Assembly: GCF_022478115.1 (NCBI RefSeq) | Contig: NZ_JAKGSC010000008.1 | Location: 1 to 64,000 of the forward strand | Length of the DNA stretch: 64,000 nt | Origin: Tenacibaculum aquimarinum | GTDB taxonomy: Bacteria > Bacteroidota > Bacteroidia > Flavobacteriales > Flavobacteriaceae | Direction: 5' to 3' | Shown here: positions 7,602 to 16,470 of the stretch, one piece after another | Layout of the letters: every line of letters starts with the position of its first letter | Numbering within the stretch: the stretch's first letter is position 1 | Position numbers and translations under genes: made by a program | The notes under the pieces: model-generated | Told to the model about the DNA's origin: nothing | Databases searched by the model: none | What the model saw: the letters and a program-made list of their open reading frames with translations, nothing else

Positions 7602-8425
7602 TGACAGTTTTAGATAATAAACATAAAAGAAAATCAGCTATAATTACTTCAATACTATTGTTGTTGCTATTATATCTTGTTTTTAACTTCGGAATGAAGT
7701 ATTTAGATCCGCCAGAAGAATATGGTTTAGCAATAAATTTTGGTAATTCAGAAGTTGGTAGTGGAGAACCTGTTGAAAAAACTAAAACACAACCAGCTGA
7801 GCAAAAAGTAGAAGAGCAAATTGTAGAGGAAGTTAAAGAAATTCCGAAAGAAATAATTCAAGAAGAAATAATAACAGACGATACAGCAGAAGATGTTCCA
7901 GTTGTAGAAAAAGTAAAAGAGACTCCAAAAGAAGCTGTAAAGGAAGAACCTAAAAAAGAGGTTCCAAAAGAGAAGCCAAAACCCAAACCATCTAAAGAAG
8001 CACAAAATGCTTTAGACAATTTGTTAAACGGAAATTCTTCAGATGGAGCACCAAAAGGAGAAGGAGATGATGACAAGCCGGGAGTAAAAGGAAATGAAAA
8101 CGGAGATCCAAATTCTAATAAATACTATGGAAATTCAGGCAGTGGCTCTGGAGGAAATTACAATTTATCTGGAAGAAAAGCATTGTCAAAACCAATTCAA
8201 AAACCAGATTGCCAAGAAGAAGGAACTGTTGTTGTTAGTATAGAAGTAGATAATAATGGGCGTGTAATTAAAGCAATTCCAGGAGTAAAAGGCTCAACAA
8301 ACACGGCTCCATGTCTTTTAAAACCCGCAAAAGAAGCGGCTTTAAAAACAAAATGGAATGCAGATGGTAATGCGCCAATAAAGCAAAAAGGAACTATAAT
8401 CTATAAGTTCTCATTATCTAAATAA
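7601..8425 (+). CDS. TonB-family energy transducer
   Basis: 274 residues. A short cytoplasmic start, one membrane helix (about residues 13-31), a long Glu/Lys/Pro-rich periplasm-spanning stretch (residues 50-130), a Gly/Asn/Ser linker, and a C-terminal TonB domain with a cysteine pair (KPDCQEEG and APCLLKPA) seen in many Bacteroidota transducers. It should carry ExbB/ExbD energy to outer-membrane TonB-dependent receptors. It overlaps exbD by one base. Which receptors it serves cannot be told. Confidence 0.9.
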   Translation: MTVLDNKHKRKSAIITSILLLLLLYLVFNFGMKYLDPPEEYGLAINFGNSEVGSGEPVEKTKTQPAEQKVEEQIVEEVKEIPKEIIQEEIITDDTAEDVPVVEKVKETPKEAVKEEPKKEVPKEKPKPKPSKEAQNALDNLLNGNSSDGAPKGEGDDDKPGVKGNENGDPNSNKYYGNSGSGSGGNYNLSGRKALSKPIQKPDCQEEGTVVVSIEVDNNGRVIKAIPGVKGSTNTAPCLLKPAKEAALKTKWNADGNAPIKQKGTIIYKFSLSK

Positions 8426-8430
8426 ACCTC

Positions 8431-8438
8431 TATTTTTG
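8431..8438 (+). promoter_or_regulatory. Candidate -7 element directly before folC
   Basis: TATTTTTG matches TAnnTTTG but lies only 4 bases before the folC ATG, so a start at the usual distance would give a leaderless or nearly leaderless transcript. It overlaps the short gap after the tonB-like stop codon. Confidence 0.45.
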
Positions 8439-8442
8439 TAAA

Positions 8443-9654
8443 ATGACTTACCAACAAACTTTAGATTGGATGTTTGCGCAATTACCAATGTATCAAAGAC
8501 AAGGTAAAACAGCATTCAAGAAAGATTTAACCAATATAATAGCGTTCTCAAAAGAATTAGATTTTCCTGAGAAAAAGTTTAAATCTATTCATGTGGGTGG
8601 TACAAACGGAAAAGGTTCTACAAGCCACATGTTGGCGTCAATTTTACAAGAAGCTGGTTATAAAGTAGGTTTGTACACATCGCCACATTTAAAGAATTTT
8701 ACTGAGCGAATAAGAATTAACGGTAAGGAAATTCCAAAGCGTAATGTTTCTTTATTTATAAAAAAGTATAAAGAATTTTTAGAAAAACAACAATTGTCTT
8801 TCTTTGAAATGACGGTTGGAATGGCGTTTAATTACTTTGCAGAAGAAAAAGTAGATATTGCAATTATTGAAGTTGGTTTAGGAGGAAGATTAGATTCAAC
8901 AAACATTATTACACCAGAAGTTTCAGTAATTACCAATATAGGATTAGATCACACACAGTTTTTAGGGGAAACCTTACCTGAAATAGCCTTTGAAAAAGCT
9001 GGGATTATCAAAGAGAACATTCCAGTTGTAATAGGAGAATATCAAAGAGAAGTTAAAGACGTTTTTCTTGCTAAAGCAAAAGAATGTCAATCTGAAATTA
9101 TTTTTGCTTCAGAAGAAATAAAAGGAAGCTACAAAACGGATTTACTTGGTAGTTATCAAGAAAAAAATGTAAAAACTGTTGCTACAGCTATTCAGCAATT
9201 AAAAGAATTTAAAGTATCTCATAAAAACATAAAAACAGGACTTCTAAACGTTGCAAAAAACACAAATTTAAAAGGACGTTGGCAAATTTTACAAGAAAAA
9301 CCAACCGTAATTTGTGATACTGCACACAATAAAGAAGGTTTAAAATATACATTAGAACAATTACAACAACAAGAAAGAGAACAACTGCATATTGTTTTAG
9401 GTGTTGTTTCAGATAAAGATTTAGATGCAGTATTACCACTGTTTCCTAAAAAAGCAACCTATTATTTTTGCAAACCGAATATTCCAAGAGGCATAGATGA
9501 GAGAGTATTAGAAACAAATGCGCTTAAGTTTTCTTTAAAAGGTAAAAGCTTTTCGTCTGTAAATGAAGCTTATAAAGAAGCATTATTATCTGCAGACAAA
9601 GAAGACCTCATTTATATTGGAGGAAGTACTTTTGTTGTGGCAGAAATTTTGTAA
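8443..9654 (+). CDS. folC: Bifunctional folylpolyglutamate/dihydrofolate synthase
   Basis: 403 residues, usual for the Mur-ligase-like FolC family. It adds glutamate to dihydropteroate and then to folates using ATP. The P loop HVGGTNGKGSTSHM lies near residues 51-64, followed by YTSPHLKNFTERIRING (folate site) and EVGLGGRLDSTNII. The C-terminal domain has CDTAHNKEG. It follows the TonB-like gene by 17 bases; a promoter-like box in that gap suggests it may also be read on its own. Confidence 0.93.
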   Translation: MTYQQTLDWMFAQLPMYQRQGKTAFKKDLTNIIAFSKELDFPEKKFKSIHVGGTNGKGSTSHMLASILQEAGYKVGLYTSPHLKNFTERIRINGKEIPKRNVSLFIKKYKEFLEKQQLSFFEMTVGMAFNYFAEEKVDIAIIEVGLGGRLDSTNIITPEVSVITNIGLDHTQFLGETLPEIAFEKAGIIKENIPVVIGEYQREVKDVFLAKAKECQSEIIFASEEIKGSYKTDLLGSYQEKNVKTVATAIQQLKEFKVSHKNIKTGLLNVAKNTNLKGRWQILQEKPTVICDTAHNKEGLKYTLEQLQQQEREQLHIVLGVVSDKDLDAVLPLFPKKATYYFCKPNIPRGIDERVLETNALKFSLKGKSFSSVNEAYKEALLSADKEDLIYIGGSTFVVAEIL

Positions 9655-9670
9655 AAAAACAAGAAAAATA

Positions 9671-9700
9671 TTGCCAATTTATAAAACTGTCTTATATTTG
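9671..9700 (+). promoter_or_regulatory. Promoter of the tRNA-Val pair
   Basis: TTG at 9671-9673 (-33) and TATATTTG at 9693-9700 (-7, TAnnTTTG) with a 19-base spacer. Transcription would begin around 9707, a few bases before the first tRNA. This is the best-formed Bacteroidota promoter in the window. Confidence 0.8.
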
Positions 9701-9713
9701 CATCCGCAATTGA

Positions 9714-9788
9714 GGGCAATTAGCTCAGTTGGTTCAGAGCACCTCGTTTACACCGAGGGGGTCGGGGGTTCGAATCCCTCATTGCCCA
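9714..9788 (+). tRNA. tRNA-Val (anticodon TAC), copy 1
   Basis: 75 bases folding as a full cloverleaf: acceptor GGGCAAT with ATTGCCC, D arm AGCTCAGTTGGTTCAGAGC, anticodon stem CCTCG/CGAGG enclosing TTTACAC, T arm GGGGGTTCGAATCCCT, discriminator A. No CCA is encoded. It is identical to the copy 38 bases downstream. Confidence 0.96.
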
Positions 9789-9826
9789 CGATATTCCTTT
9801 CCAGATTAGGAATTAAAATATAAATC

Positions 9827-9901
9827 GGGCAATTAGCTCAGTTGGTTCAGAGCACCTCGTTTACACCGAGGGGGTCGGGGGTTCGAATCCCTCATTGCCC
9901 A
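9827..9901 (+). tRNA. tRNA-Val (anticodon TAC), copy 2
   Basis: Base-for-base identical to the first copy, at an offset of 113. Both lie between one promoter and one terminator and are probably cut from a single precursor. Confidence 0.96.
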
Positions 9902-9906
9902 CAATT

Positions 9907-9938
9907 AAAAGTCCTTGATGTTTTATCAAGGACTTTTT
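9907..9938 (+). terminator. Terminator of the tRNA-Val operon
   Basis: A perfect 13-bp stem (9907-9919, AAAAGTCCTTGAT, with 9925-9937), a 5-base loop and a T run. Confidence 0.9.
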
Positions 9939-9970
9939 TATTTTAAATGATATTTTTATTTTCTTTTTTG

Positions 9971-9978
9971 TACTTTTG
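9971..9978 (+). promoter_or_regulatory. Candidate promoter of the polysaccharide locus
   Basis: TACTTTTG matches the -7 consensus TAnnTTTG, 39 bases before the first gene (ATG 10018) and after the tRNA terminator. The -33 element is not clear in the T-rich stretch upstream. No other good match was seen before this run of 29 genes. Confidence 0.55.
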
Positions 9979-10017
9979 ATTGTTGAAAAAGAATAATATT
10001 TTTCTTAAAAAAAATAT

Positions 10018-11001
10018 ATGAATATAAATCTTTCTGAAAAGAAAATTCTTGTAACAGGTGGGGCCGGTTTTATTGGTTCAAATTTATGTGAAACCTTATT
10101 AGATAAAGGTAATCAGGTAGTTTGTTTAGATAATTTTGCAACAGGTAAGAGAGAGAATGTATCTCACTTACATGAAAATGTTAATTTCACTTTAATAGAA
10201 GGGGATATTAGAAATTTAGAAGATTGTAAGAAAGCTGTTGAGGGAATAGAGTTTGTGTTGCATCAAGCTGCTCTTGGGTCTGTTCCTCGTTCCATAAAAG
10301 ATCCAATTACTTCAAATGATGTTAATGTAAGTGGTTTTTTAAATATGCTTACAGCTTCTAGAGATGCTGGAGTAAAACGTTTTGTTTATGCAGCAAGTTC
10401 TTCAACTTATGGGGATTCTAAAGGGTTGCCAAAAGTGGAAGATGTTATTGGTAAACCTCTTTCTCCATATGCAATTACAAAATATGTAAATGAATTATAT
10501 GCTGATGTTTTTGCAAAAACATACGGTTTTGAAACGATAGGGTTACGTTATTTTAATGTATTTGGAAGAAAACAAGATCCGGATGGAGCTTATGCAGCAG
10601 TTATACCAAAGTTTGTTGGTCAATTTATGAAAGGAGAGTCGCCAACAATTAATGGAGACGGGAATTTTTCACGAGATTTTACGTATATCGATAACGTGTT
10701 ACAGGCAAATATGTTGGCTTTGGTTACAGAAAATACAGAGGCTGTTAATACAGTTTATAACGTGGCTTATGGAGATAGAAATACTTTAAATGATTTAATC
10801 GGATATTTGAAAGAATATTTGTCTGAGTATGATGAGTCAATATCAAAGATTAAAGTAGTTCATGGACCTAATCGTGTTGGAGATATTCCGCATTCTTTAG
10901 CAAGCGTAGATAAAGCAAAAAAATTATTAAATTACAATCCGCAGTTTTCTTTACAAGAAGGATTAAAAGAAGCTGTAAAATGGTATTGGGATAACTTATA
11001 A
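10018..11001 (+). CDS. tviC: UDP-N-acetylglucosamine/glucuronate C4-epimerase, TviC/WbpP type
   Basis: 327 residues; extended short-chain dehydrogenase. The NAD motif [14 protein letters not shown] is at the N-terminus, SSSTYGD and [15 protein letters not shown] give the catalytic Ser/Tyr/Lys set, and [20 protein letters not shown] with [10 protein letters not shown] matches the TviC/WbpP subgroup. It interconverts UDP-GlcNAc(A) and UDP-GalNAc(A). The next gene is the TviB-type dehydrogenase, so the pair should yield UDP-GalNAcA for polysaccharide. First gene of the locus, 39 bases after a promoter-like box. Confidence 0.88.
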   Translation: MNINLSEKKILVTGGAGFIGSNLCETLLDKGNQVVCLDNFATGKRENVSHLHENVNFTLIEGDIRNLEDCKKAVEGIEFVLHQAALGSVPRSIKDPITSNDVNVSGFLNMLTASRDAGVKRFVYAASSSTYGDSKGLPKVEDVIGKPLSPYAITKYVNELYADVFAKTYGFETIGLRYFNVFGRKQDPDGAYAAVIPKFVGQFMKGESPTINGDGNFSRDFTYIDNVLQANMLALVTENTEAVNTVYNVAYGDRNTLNDLIGYLKEYLSEYDESISKIKVVHGPNRVGDIPHSLASVDKAKKLLNYNPQFSLQEGLKEAVKWYWDNL

Positions 11002-11012
11002 AAAAAATAAAA

Positions 11013-12296
11013 ATGGATCAACCTAAAATTGCAGTAATAGGATTAGGGTATGTAGGATTGCCTTTGGCAAGATTATTCGCAACTAAATATTCAACCGTTG
11101 GATTTGATATTAACACAGAAAGAGTATCAGAATTAATGTCTGGAACAGATTCTACGTTAGAAGTAGAAGATGAAATCTTACAAGCTGTTCTAGTTGATAA
11201 ACCATCTAACAATAATGGTTTATTTTGTACTACCTCTTTAGAAGATATAAAGAGTTGTAATTATTTTATTATTACAGTACCAACTCCTGTAGATAAGAAT
11301 AATAGACCAGTTTTAACACCTTTGGTAAAAGCAAGTGAAACTGTAGGTAAGGTGTTGAAAAAAGGAGATGTAGTTGTTTATGAATCAACTGTATATCCTG
11401 GAGCCACTGAGGAAGAGTGTATTCCAGTATTAGAAAGAGTTTCTGGGTTAGTTTTTAATAAAGATTTTTATGGAGGATACTCTCCAGAACGTATAAATCC
11501 GGGAGACAAAGAACATACAGTAGAAAAAATCTTAAAAGTAACTTCTGGATCTACTCCTGAGATTGGTAAAAAAGTAGATAATTTATATAAATCGATTATT
11601 ACAGCTGGTACACATTTAGCACCAACAATAAAAGTAGCAGAAGCAGCGAAAGTTATAGAGAATTCTCAAAGAGATATTAATATTGCTTTTGTAAATGAAT
11701 TAGCTAAAATCTTTGGGTTAATGGATATTAATACTCATGATGTTCTAGAAGCTGCTGGTACTAAGTGGAATTTTTTACCATTTAAACCAGGTTTAGTTGG
11801 AGGTCACTGTATTGGAGTTGACCCTTATTATTTAGCCCAAAAAGCTCAGGAATATGGATATCATCCTGAAATTATTTTAGCTGGAAGACGCTTAAATGAT
11901 AGCATGGGAGAATATGTAGCTTCAGAGGTGGTAAAATTAATGATAAAGAAAGATGTTCGTGTTAAAGACGCCGAAATATTAGTGTTAGGTATTACCTTTA
12001 AAGAGAATTGTCCTGATGTTAGAAATACGAAAGTAGTTGACGTTGTCGCTGCTCTTAAAGAGTATGGTACAAATATTACCATATACGATCCTTGGGCAAA
12101 TGAAGAAGAAGTTATGCATGAATATGGATTGAATTCAGTAAAAATACTTCCAAATAAAAAATTTGATGGTATAGTTTTAACAGTTGCTCATAATGAATTT
12201 AAGGAATTAAATTTTTCAGAGTTACAGAAAGAAAAATCAGTTGTGTATGATGTCAAAAATACACTATCTAATGAAGTAAGAGATAAAAGTCTTTAG
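11013..12296 (+). CDS. tviB: UDP-N-acetylglucosamine 6-dehydrogenase, TviB/WbpO type
   Basis: 427 residues. The enzyme oxidises UDP-GlcNAc (or UDP-GalNAc) twice at C6 with NAD to the uronic acid. The N-terminal Rossmann motif is VIGLGYVGLPLARLF, the central substrate segment has YSPERINPGDKEH, and the catalytic cysteine is in GGHCIGVDPYYLA. These features match TviB/WbpO rather than Ugd. It starts 11 bases after tviC. A different dehydrogenase (ugd) follows directly, so two uronic acids are likely made. Confidence 0.9.
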   Translation: MDQPKIAVIGLGYVGLPLARLFATKYSTVGFDINTERVSELMSGTDSTLEVEDEILQAVLVDKPSNNNGLFCTTSLEDIKSCNYFIITVPTPVDKNNRPVLTPLVKASETVGKVLKKGDVVVYESTVYPGATEEECIPVLERVSGLVFNKDFYGGYSPERINPGDKEHTVEKILKVTSGSTPEIGKKVDNLYKSIITAGTHLAPTIKVAEAAKVIENSQRDINIAFVNELAKIFGLMDINTHDVLEAAGTKWNFLPFKPGLVGGHCIGVDPYYLAQKAQEYGYHPEIILAGRRLNDSMGEYVASEVVKLMIKKDVRVKDAEILVLGITFKENCPDVRNTKVVDVVAALKEYGTNITIYDPWANEEEVMHEYGLNSVKILPNKKFDGIVLTVAHNEFKELNFSELQKEKSVVYDVKNTLSNEVRDKSL

Positions 12297-12345
12297 AATA
12301 AAGTTTGTTTAAAAAAAATCACATACAACATAACAGTATAAAAAC

Positions 12346-13665
12346 ATGAGAATTGCAGTAGTAGGTGTTGGTTATGTTGGTCTGGTTTCAGGTGTTTGTT
12401 TTTCAGAAATGGGAAACAATGTTACTTGTGTAGATGTTGATGAAGAAAAAATAAATAAATTAAATAAAGGTTTATTGCCTATTTATGAACCGGGTTTAAA
12501 AGAATTGGTTCAGAATAATCTAGACAAAAACCTCTTCTTTACTACTAATGTAAAAAAAGCAATTAATAATTCTGATATCATTTTTATAGCTGTTGGCACA
12601 CCAATGAATAAAGATGGTACAGCTAACTTGTCTGCAATTTATCAAGTAGCAGAAATTTTAGGGAAAAGTATTAATGAATATAAAATAATAGTTTCAAAAT
12701 CAACAGTTCCAGTTGGGACCACTTTTAAAGTAAAGAAAATTGTTGAAGAGGAAATTAAAAAAAGAAAAGTTAGTGTGCCTTTTGACATAGTATCTAACCC
12801 AGAGTTTTTAAAAGAAGGAGCAGCTGTAAATGACTTTATGAAGCCAGATAGGGTTGTAATTGGTGCTGAAGATAATGATGTTTTTGATAAAATGAAACAG
12901 CTATATAGCCCTTTTTTCAGAACACATGATCGTTTTATAACAATGGACGTTTCATCTGCAGAAATGACAAAGTATGCTGCCAATGCCATGTTAGCAACAA
13001 AAATCTCATTTATTAATGAAATAGCAAATATTTGCGAAAAAGTTGGGGCAGATGTAAATAAAGTACGGGTTGGTATTGGTTCTGATTCTCGAATAGGATA
13101 TAATTTTATTTACCCTGGAATAGGTTATGGGGGAACTTGTTTTCCTAAAGATATTTCAGCTTTAATACAAATAGGTATAGAAAATGGTTATAATCCGTCA
13201 TTAATTTCATCAGTAAATGAAGTTAATAAAAATCAAAAAAAATATTTTTTAAATAAAATTATAAACAAATTTGGAGAAGATTTAACAGGGTTTTCTTTTG
13301 CAGTTTGGGGTTTGTCATTCAAACCTGAAACGAATGATATGCGAGATGCACCTTCACTTTACATAATTTCTGAGTTAATAAAAAGGGGGGCTAAAATAAA
13401 AGCTTATGATCCCAAAGCTATGCAGGAGGCTAAGAATTTTCATCTTAAGGAGTTAGATGTATTTTATGGGGAGGAAAAATATGAAGCTGTAAAAGGTGTT
13501 GATGCGTTGATTCTTTTAACAGAGTGGAAAGAGTTTAGAGCACCCAATTTTGATTTATTAAAAAAAGAGTTGAAGCAGGCTGTAATTTTTGATGCAAGAA
13601 ATCAATATAATTCATTTAATTTAGAAAATGAAGGTTTTGAGTATTATCAAATTGGGAAAAGTTAA
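12346..13665 (+). CDS. ugd: UDP-glucose 6-dehydrogenase
   Basis: 439 residues. Converts UDP-glucose to UDP-glucuronate with two NAD. N-terminal VVGVGYVGLVSGVCFSEMG, SKSTVPVGTTFKV, SNPEFLKEGAAVNDFMKPDR, and the catalytic cysteine in YGGTCFPKDISALI are textbook Ugd segments; the C-terminal domain has SFKPETNDMRDAPS. The 49-base gap before it is among the largest in the locus but holds no clear promoter or terminator. Confidence 0.93.
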   Translation: MRIAVVGVGYVGLVSGVCFSEMGNNVTCVDVDEEKINKLNKGLLPIYEPGLKELVQNNLDKNLFFTTNVKKAINNSDIIFIAVGTPMNKDGTANLSAIYQVAEILGKSINEYKIIVSKSTVPVGTTFKVKKIVEEEIKKRKVSVPFDIVSNPEFLKEGAAVNDFMKPDRVVIGAEDNDVFDKMKQLYSPFFRTHDRFITMDVSSAEMTKYAANAMLATKISFINEIANICEKVGADVNKVRVGIGSDSRIGYNFIYPGIGYGGTCFPKDISALIQIGIENGYNPSLISSVNEVNKNQKKYFLNKIINKFGEDLTGFSFAVWGLSFKPETNDMRDAPSLYIISELIKRGAKIKAYDPKAMQEAKNFHLKELDVFYGEEKYEAVKGVDALILLTEWKEFRAPNFDLLKKELKQAVIFDARNQYNSFNLENEGFEYYQIGKS

Positions 13666-13679
13666 TTTATTTTATACTA

Positions 13680-14474
13680 ATGGAAAATAATTTAAAAATT
13701 GCAATAAAAGCAAGCTTAGAAGCTGGAAAAGTAATAATGAAAGTTTATGATTCTGCTTTTAATGTTGAAATTAAAGATGATAAATCACCTTTAACAGAAG
13801 CAGATAAAAAAGCTAACGATATTATAAATTCATATTTAGTAACTACTGAATTTCCTATAATTAGTGAAGAAAATAAACAAACCGAATATATTACTAGGAA
13901 AGATTGGAATACCTGTTGGATTGTAGATCCTGTTGATGGAACTAAAGAGTTCGTAAAACGCAATGGAGAGTTTACAGTAAATATAGCCCTAGTAACAAAC
14001 GGAAAGCCAGAGTTAGGCGTAATATATGTGCCAGCAACAAAAACAATATATTTTGCAAATGTTAATAATAAAGAAGGGTTTAAATCACAATTAGAGACCC
14101 ACGACACTAGCTTTGAAGAGGTCGTTAATACTGCAAAAAAAATAGCACCAAAAAACCCTGGATCTAAACATGTTCAAGTAGTTGGAAGTAGGTCTCACAT
14201 GAATCAAGAAACATTAGATTTTATAGAAACTATAAAAAAAGAAGGAAAGGATATTGAAGTTGTTTCAAAAGGGAGTTCTTTAAAGTTTTGTTTAGTTGCA
14301 GAAGGAAATGCAGATGTTTATCCAAGATTTGCTCCTACTATGGAGTGGGATACAGCAGCAGGTCATGCAATATGTAGTGCGGTCGGTTTAAAGGTGATTT
14401 CCAAAAAAACTAATGAAGAATTGTTATATAATAAAGAAGAGTTGTTAAATCCTTGGTTTATTTTGTCAAATTAA
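13680..14474 (+). CDS. cysQ: 3'(2'),5'-bisphosphate nucleotidase
   Basis: 264 residues of the inositol-monophosphatase superfamily. CysQ hydrolyses 3'-phosphoadenosine 5'-phosphate, the inhibitory by-product of PAPS use, to AMP. The metal-binding segments are ISEE (about residue 61), DPVDGTKEF (about 83-91) and WDTAAGHAI (about 222-230). Its place directly before DUF2061, cysC, cysD and cysN, and in the same run as a sulfotransferase, fits recycling of PAP made by sulfation of the polysaccharide. Confidence 0.93.
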   Translation: MENNLKIAIKASLEAGKVIMKVYDSAFNVEIKDDKSPLTEADKKANDIINSYLVTTEFPIISEENKQTEYITRKDWNTCWIVDPVDGTKEFVKRNGEFTVNIALVTNGKPELGVIYVPATKTIYFANVNNKEGFKSQLETHDTSFEEVVNTAKKIAPKNPGSKHVQVVGSRSHMNQETLDFIETIKKEGKDIEVVSKGSSLKFCLVAEGNADVYPRFAPTMEWDTAAGHAICSAVGLKVISKKTNEELLYNKEELLNPWFILSN

Positions 14475-14475
14475 T

Positions 14476-14934
14476 ATGAAAATTAAAAAGTCCTCACATA
14501 TACGTAGCGTTTTAAAAGGTATTTCTTGGCGAGTAGTTGCAACCACAGATACAATTTTGGTTGTTCTATTTATTACATGTTTATTGGGAAATTGTAGTAT
14601 AGAAGATGCTATTAAAATTGGAGCTTCTGAATTTATAATAAAGTTAGCTATATTTTACTTTCACGAACGTTTTTGGTTGAATTATTTAGGTAAACAAGCA
14701 ACAACTAATAAAGAAATAGTAAAAAAATCTATATCTTGGAGATTAATTGCAACGTTAACAACTTTTATTATATCTGGTATAGTTCTAGACTCTTTTGATG
14801 AAGTTGCTTTGTATATTGCACTTTCAGAATTATTAACAAAATTTATACTTTTCTATATACATGAAAAAATTTGGTTAAAACTTCCATTAGGAAAAATTAG
14901 AAATTTTTTGTTTGGAAAAAAAAACACCATATGA
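14476..14934 (+). CDS. Tandem DUF2061 membrane protein
   Basis: 152 residues made of two related DUF2061 units: residues 11-66 (LKGISWRVVATTDT through FYFHERFW) and 82-138 (KKSISWRLIATLTT through FYIHEKIW). Each unit has two likely membrane helices with a conserved SWR-(V/L)-(V/I)-AT start and a (F/I)HE(R/K)(F/I)W end, so four membrane segments in all. No catalytic motif is visible and the biochemical role is not known. It begins one base after the cysQ stop and overlaps cysC by four bases (ATGA), locking it into the sulfate activation genes. A part in sulfate entry or handling is an inference from context only. Confidence 0.85.
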   Translation: MKIKKSSHIRSVLKGISWRVVATTDTILVVLFITCLLGNCSIEDAIKIGASEFIIKLAIFYFHERFWLNYLGKQATTNKEIVKKSISWRLIATLTTFIISGIVLDSFDEVALYIALSELLTKFILFYIHEKIWLKLPLGKIRNFLFGKKNTI

Positions 14935-15530
14935 AAGAAAATATTATAAAACATAATTATCAGGTAACAAAAGAAGAAAGACAAAGAAATAATAAACATA
15001 ATTCATTTTTAATATGGTTTACTGGTTTGTCTGGCTCAGGTAAATCAACAATAGCTAATGTTGTTGAACAAGAATTATGTAAATTGGACGTAAAGACTTA
15101 TTCATTAGATGGAGATAACATTAGAAAAGGAATAAATAAAGATTTAACTTTTGCGCCAGAAGATAGAACAGAAAATATCAGAAGAATTGCTGAAATATCA
15201 AATTTAATGATAGATGCAGGTATAGTTACTCTCGCAGCATTTGTGTCGCCGTATAAAAAAGACCGTGAAAACATAAAAAGTATCGTTAAAGATGTTAACT
15301 TTGTCGAGGTTTTTATTAACACCAGTGTTGAAGAATGTGAGCGAAGAGATGTTAAAGGTCTATATAAAAAAGCAAGAGCTGGAGAAATTAAAAATATGAC
15401 AGGTATTTCAGCACCATATGAAATACCCGAAAATCCAGATCTAGTAATAGATACAGAAAAAGAATCAATTGAAGCTGCTGTAAAGAAAATAGTGGCATTT
15501 ATAAAACCAAAATTAAAACTTGATCAATGA
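14931..15530 (+). CDS. cysC: Adenylylsulfate (APS) kinase
   Basis: 199 residues, full length. Phosphorylates APS to PAPS with ATP. P loop GLSGSGKSTIANV around residues 33-45, then the DGDNIRKGIN segment, the FVSPYKKDRENI lid region, and the C-terminal KARAGEIKNMTGISAPYE typical of CysC. It overlaps both the upstream DUF2061 gene and downstream cysD by four bases. APS kinase next to cysDN and a sulfotransferase, without APS/PAPS reductase, points to PAPS as a sulfuryl donor. Confidence 0.95.
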   Translation: MKENIIKHNYQVTKEERQRNNKHNSFLIWFTGLSGSGKSTIANVVEQELCKLDVKTYSLDGDNIRKGINKDLTFAPEDRTENIRRIAEISNLMIDAGIVTLAAFVSPYKKDRENIKSIVKDVNFVEVFINTSVEECERRDVKGLYKKARAGEIKNMTGISAPYEIPENPDLVIDTEKESIEAAVKKIVAFIKPKLKLDQ

Positions 15531-16432
15531 GCAAGTATTATTTAAATTATTTAGACGAGTTAGAAAGCGAAGCAATCTTTGTATTAAGGGAAGTTTGGGC
15601 ACAATTTGAAAATCCAGTAATTTTGTTTTCTGGAGGAAAAGATTCAATTCTAGTTACACATTTAGCTAAGAAAGCATTTTATCCAGCAAAAATTCCTTTT
15701 CCTTTAATGCACGTAGATACTGGCCATAATTTCCCAGAAACAATTCAGTTCAGAGATGATATTATAAAGGAATTGGGGGTTAAATTAATTGTAGGTTCTG
15801 TACAAGAATCTATAGATGATGGACGAGTTGCTGAAGAAAAAGGTAAAAACGCTACCCGTAACGCATTGCAAATAACAACTCTTTTAGATGCTATTGAAGC
15901 AAATAAAATAGATTGTGCAATTGGTGGAGGTAGAAGAGACGAAGAAAAAGCACGAGCAAAAGAACGTTTCTTTTCTCATCGAGATGATTTTGGGCAATGG
16001 GATCCAAAAAATCAACGCCCTGAATTGTGGAATATTTTTAATGGAAAACATTTTCAAGGAGAACACTTTAGAGCTTTTCCTATAAGTAACTGGACAGAAA
16101 TGGATGTTTGGAATTACATAAAAAGAGAAAACATAGCAATACCTTCGTTGTATTTTGCTCATGAACGTGAAGTTGTTCGTAGACAAGGTACATGGATCCC
16201 TAATTCAGAGTTTTTAATTTTAGAAGAGAACGAAGAGGTTGTAACTAAGAAAATACGTTTTAGAACTTTAGGTGATATAACTATAACCGGAGGAGATGAG
16301 TCTGAAGCTGATACTTTAGAAAAGATTGCAATTGAAGTTGCTGGGATGAGAAATACAGAAAGAGGAAATAGAAGTGATGATAAGAGATCTGAGTCAGCAA
16401 TGGAAGACAGAAAACGTCAAGGTTATTTTTAA
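15527..16432 (+). CDS. cysD: Sulfate adenylyltransferase subunit 2
   Basis: 301 residues. The catalytic subunit of ATP sulfurylase, forming APS from sulfate and ATP with the CysN GTPase. PP-loop motif FSGGKDSILVTHLAKK near residues 34-49, HVDTGHNFPET, GGGRRDEEKARAKER and the C-terminal SESAMEDRKRQGYF are all standard. It overlaps cysC by four bases and is followed by cysN after 38 bases. Confidence 0.96.
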   Translation: MSKYYLNYLDELESEAIFVLREVWAQFENPVILFSGGKDSILVTHLAKKAFYPAKIPFPLMHVDTGHNFPETIQFRDDIIKELGVKLIVGSVQESIDDGRVAEEKGKNATRNALQITTLLDAIEANKIDCAIGGGRRDEEKARAKERFFSHRDDFGQWDPKNQRPELWNIFNGKHFQGEHFRAFPISNWTEMDVWNYIKRENIAIPSLYFAHEREVVRRQGTWIPNSEFLILEENEEVVTKKIRFRTLGDITITGGDESEADTLEKIAIEVAGMRNTERGNRSDDKRSESAMEDRKRQGYF

Positions 16433-16470
16433 ACCATTTTTAATTTACAAAAAGAGAACAAAAAATAGTT

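Noticed and set aside
7748..8076. Two minus-strand frames opposite the TonB-like gene
   Set aside because: They arise from the Glu/Lys/Pro-rich linker codons, giving Phe/Ser-rich products without meaning.
9563..9823. Open frame running from the folC end through the first tRNA-Val
   Set aside because: It crosses a complete tRNA gene and its promoter; not a protein gene.
12642..12989. Open frame of 115 codons on the minus strand inside ugd
   Set aside because: It lies fully antisense to a gene with clear family motifs, shows no domain of its own and is a by-product of codon use.
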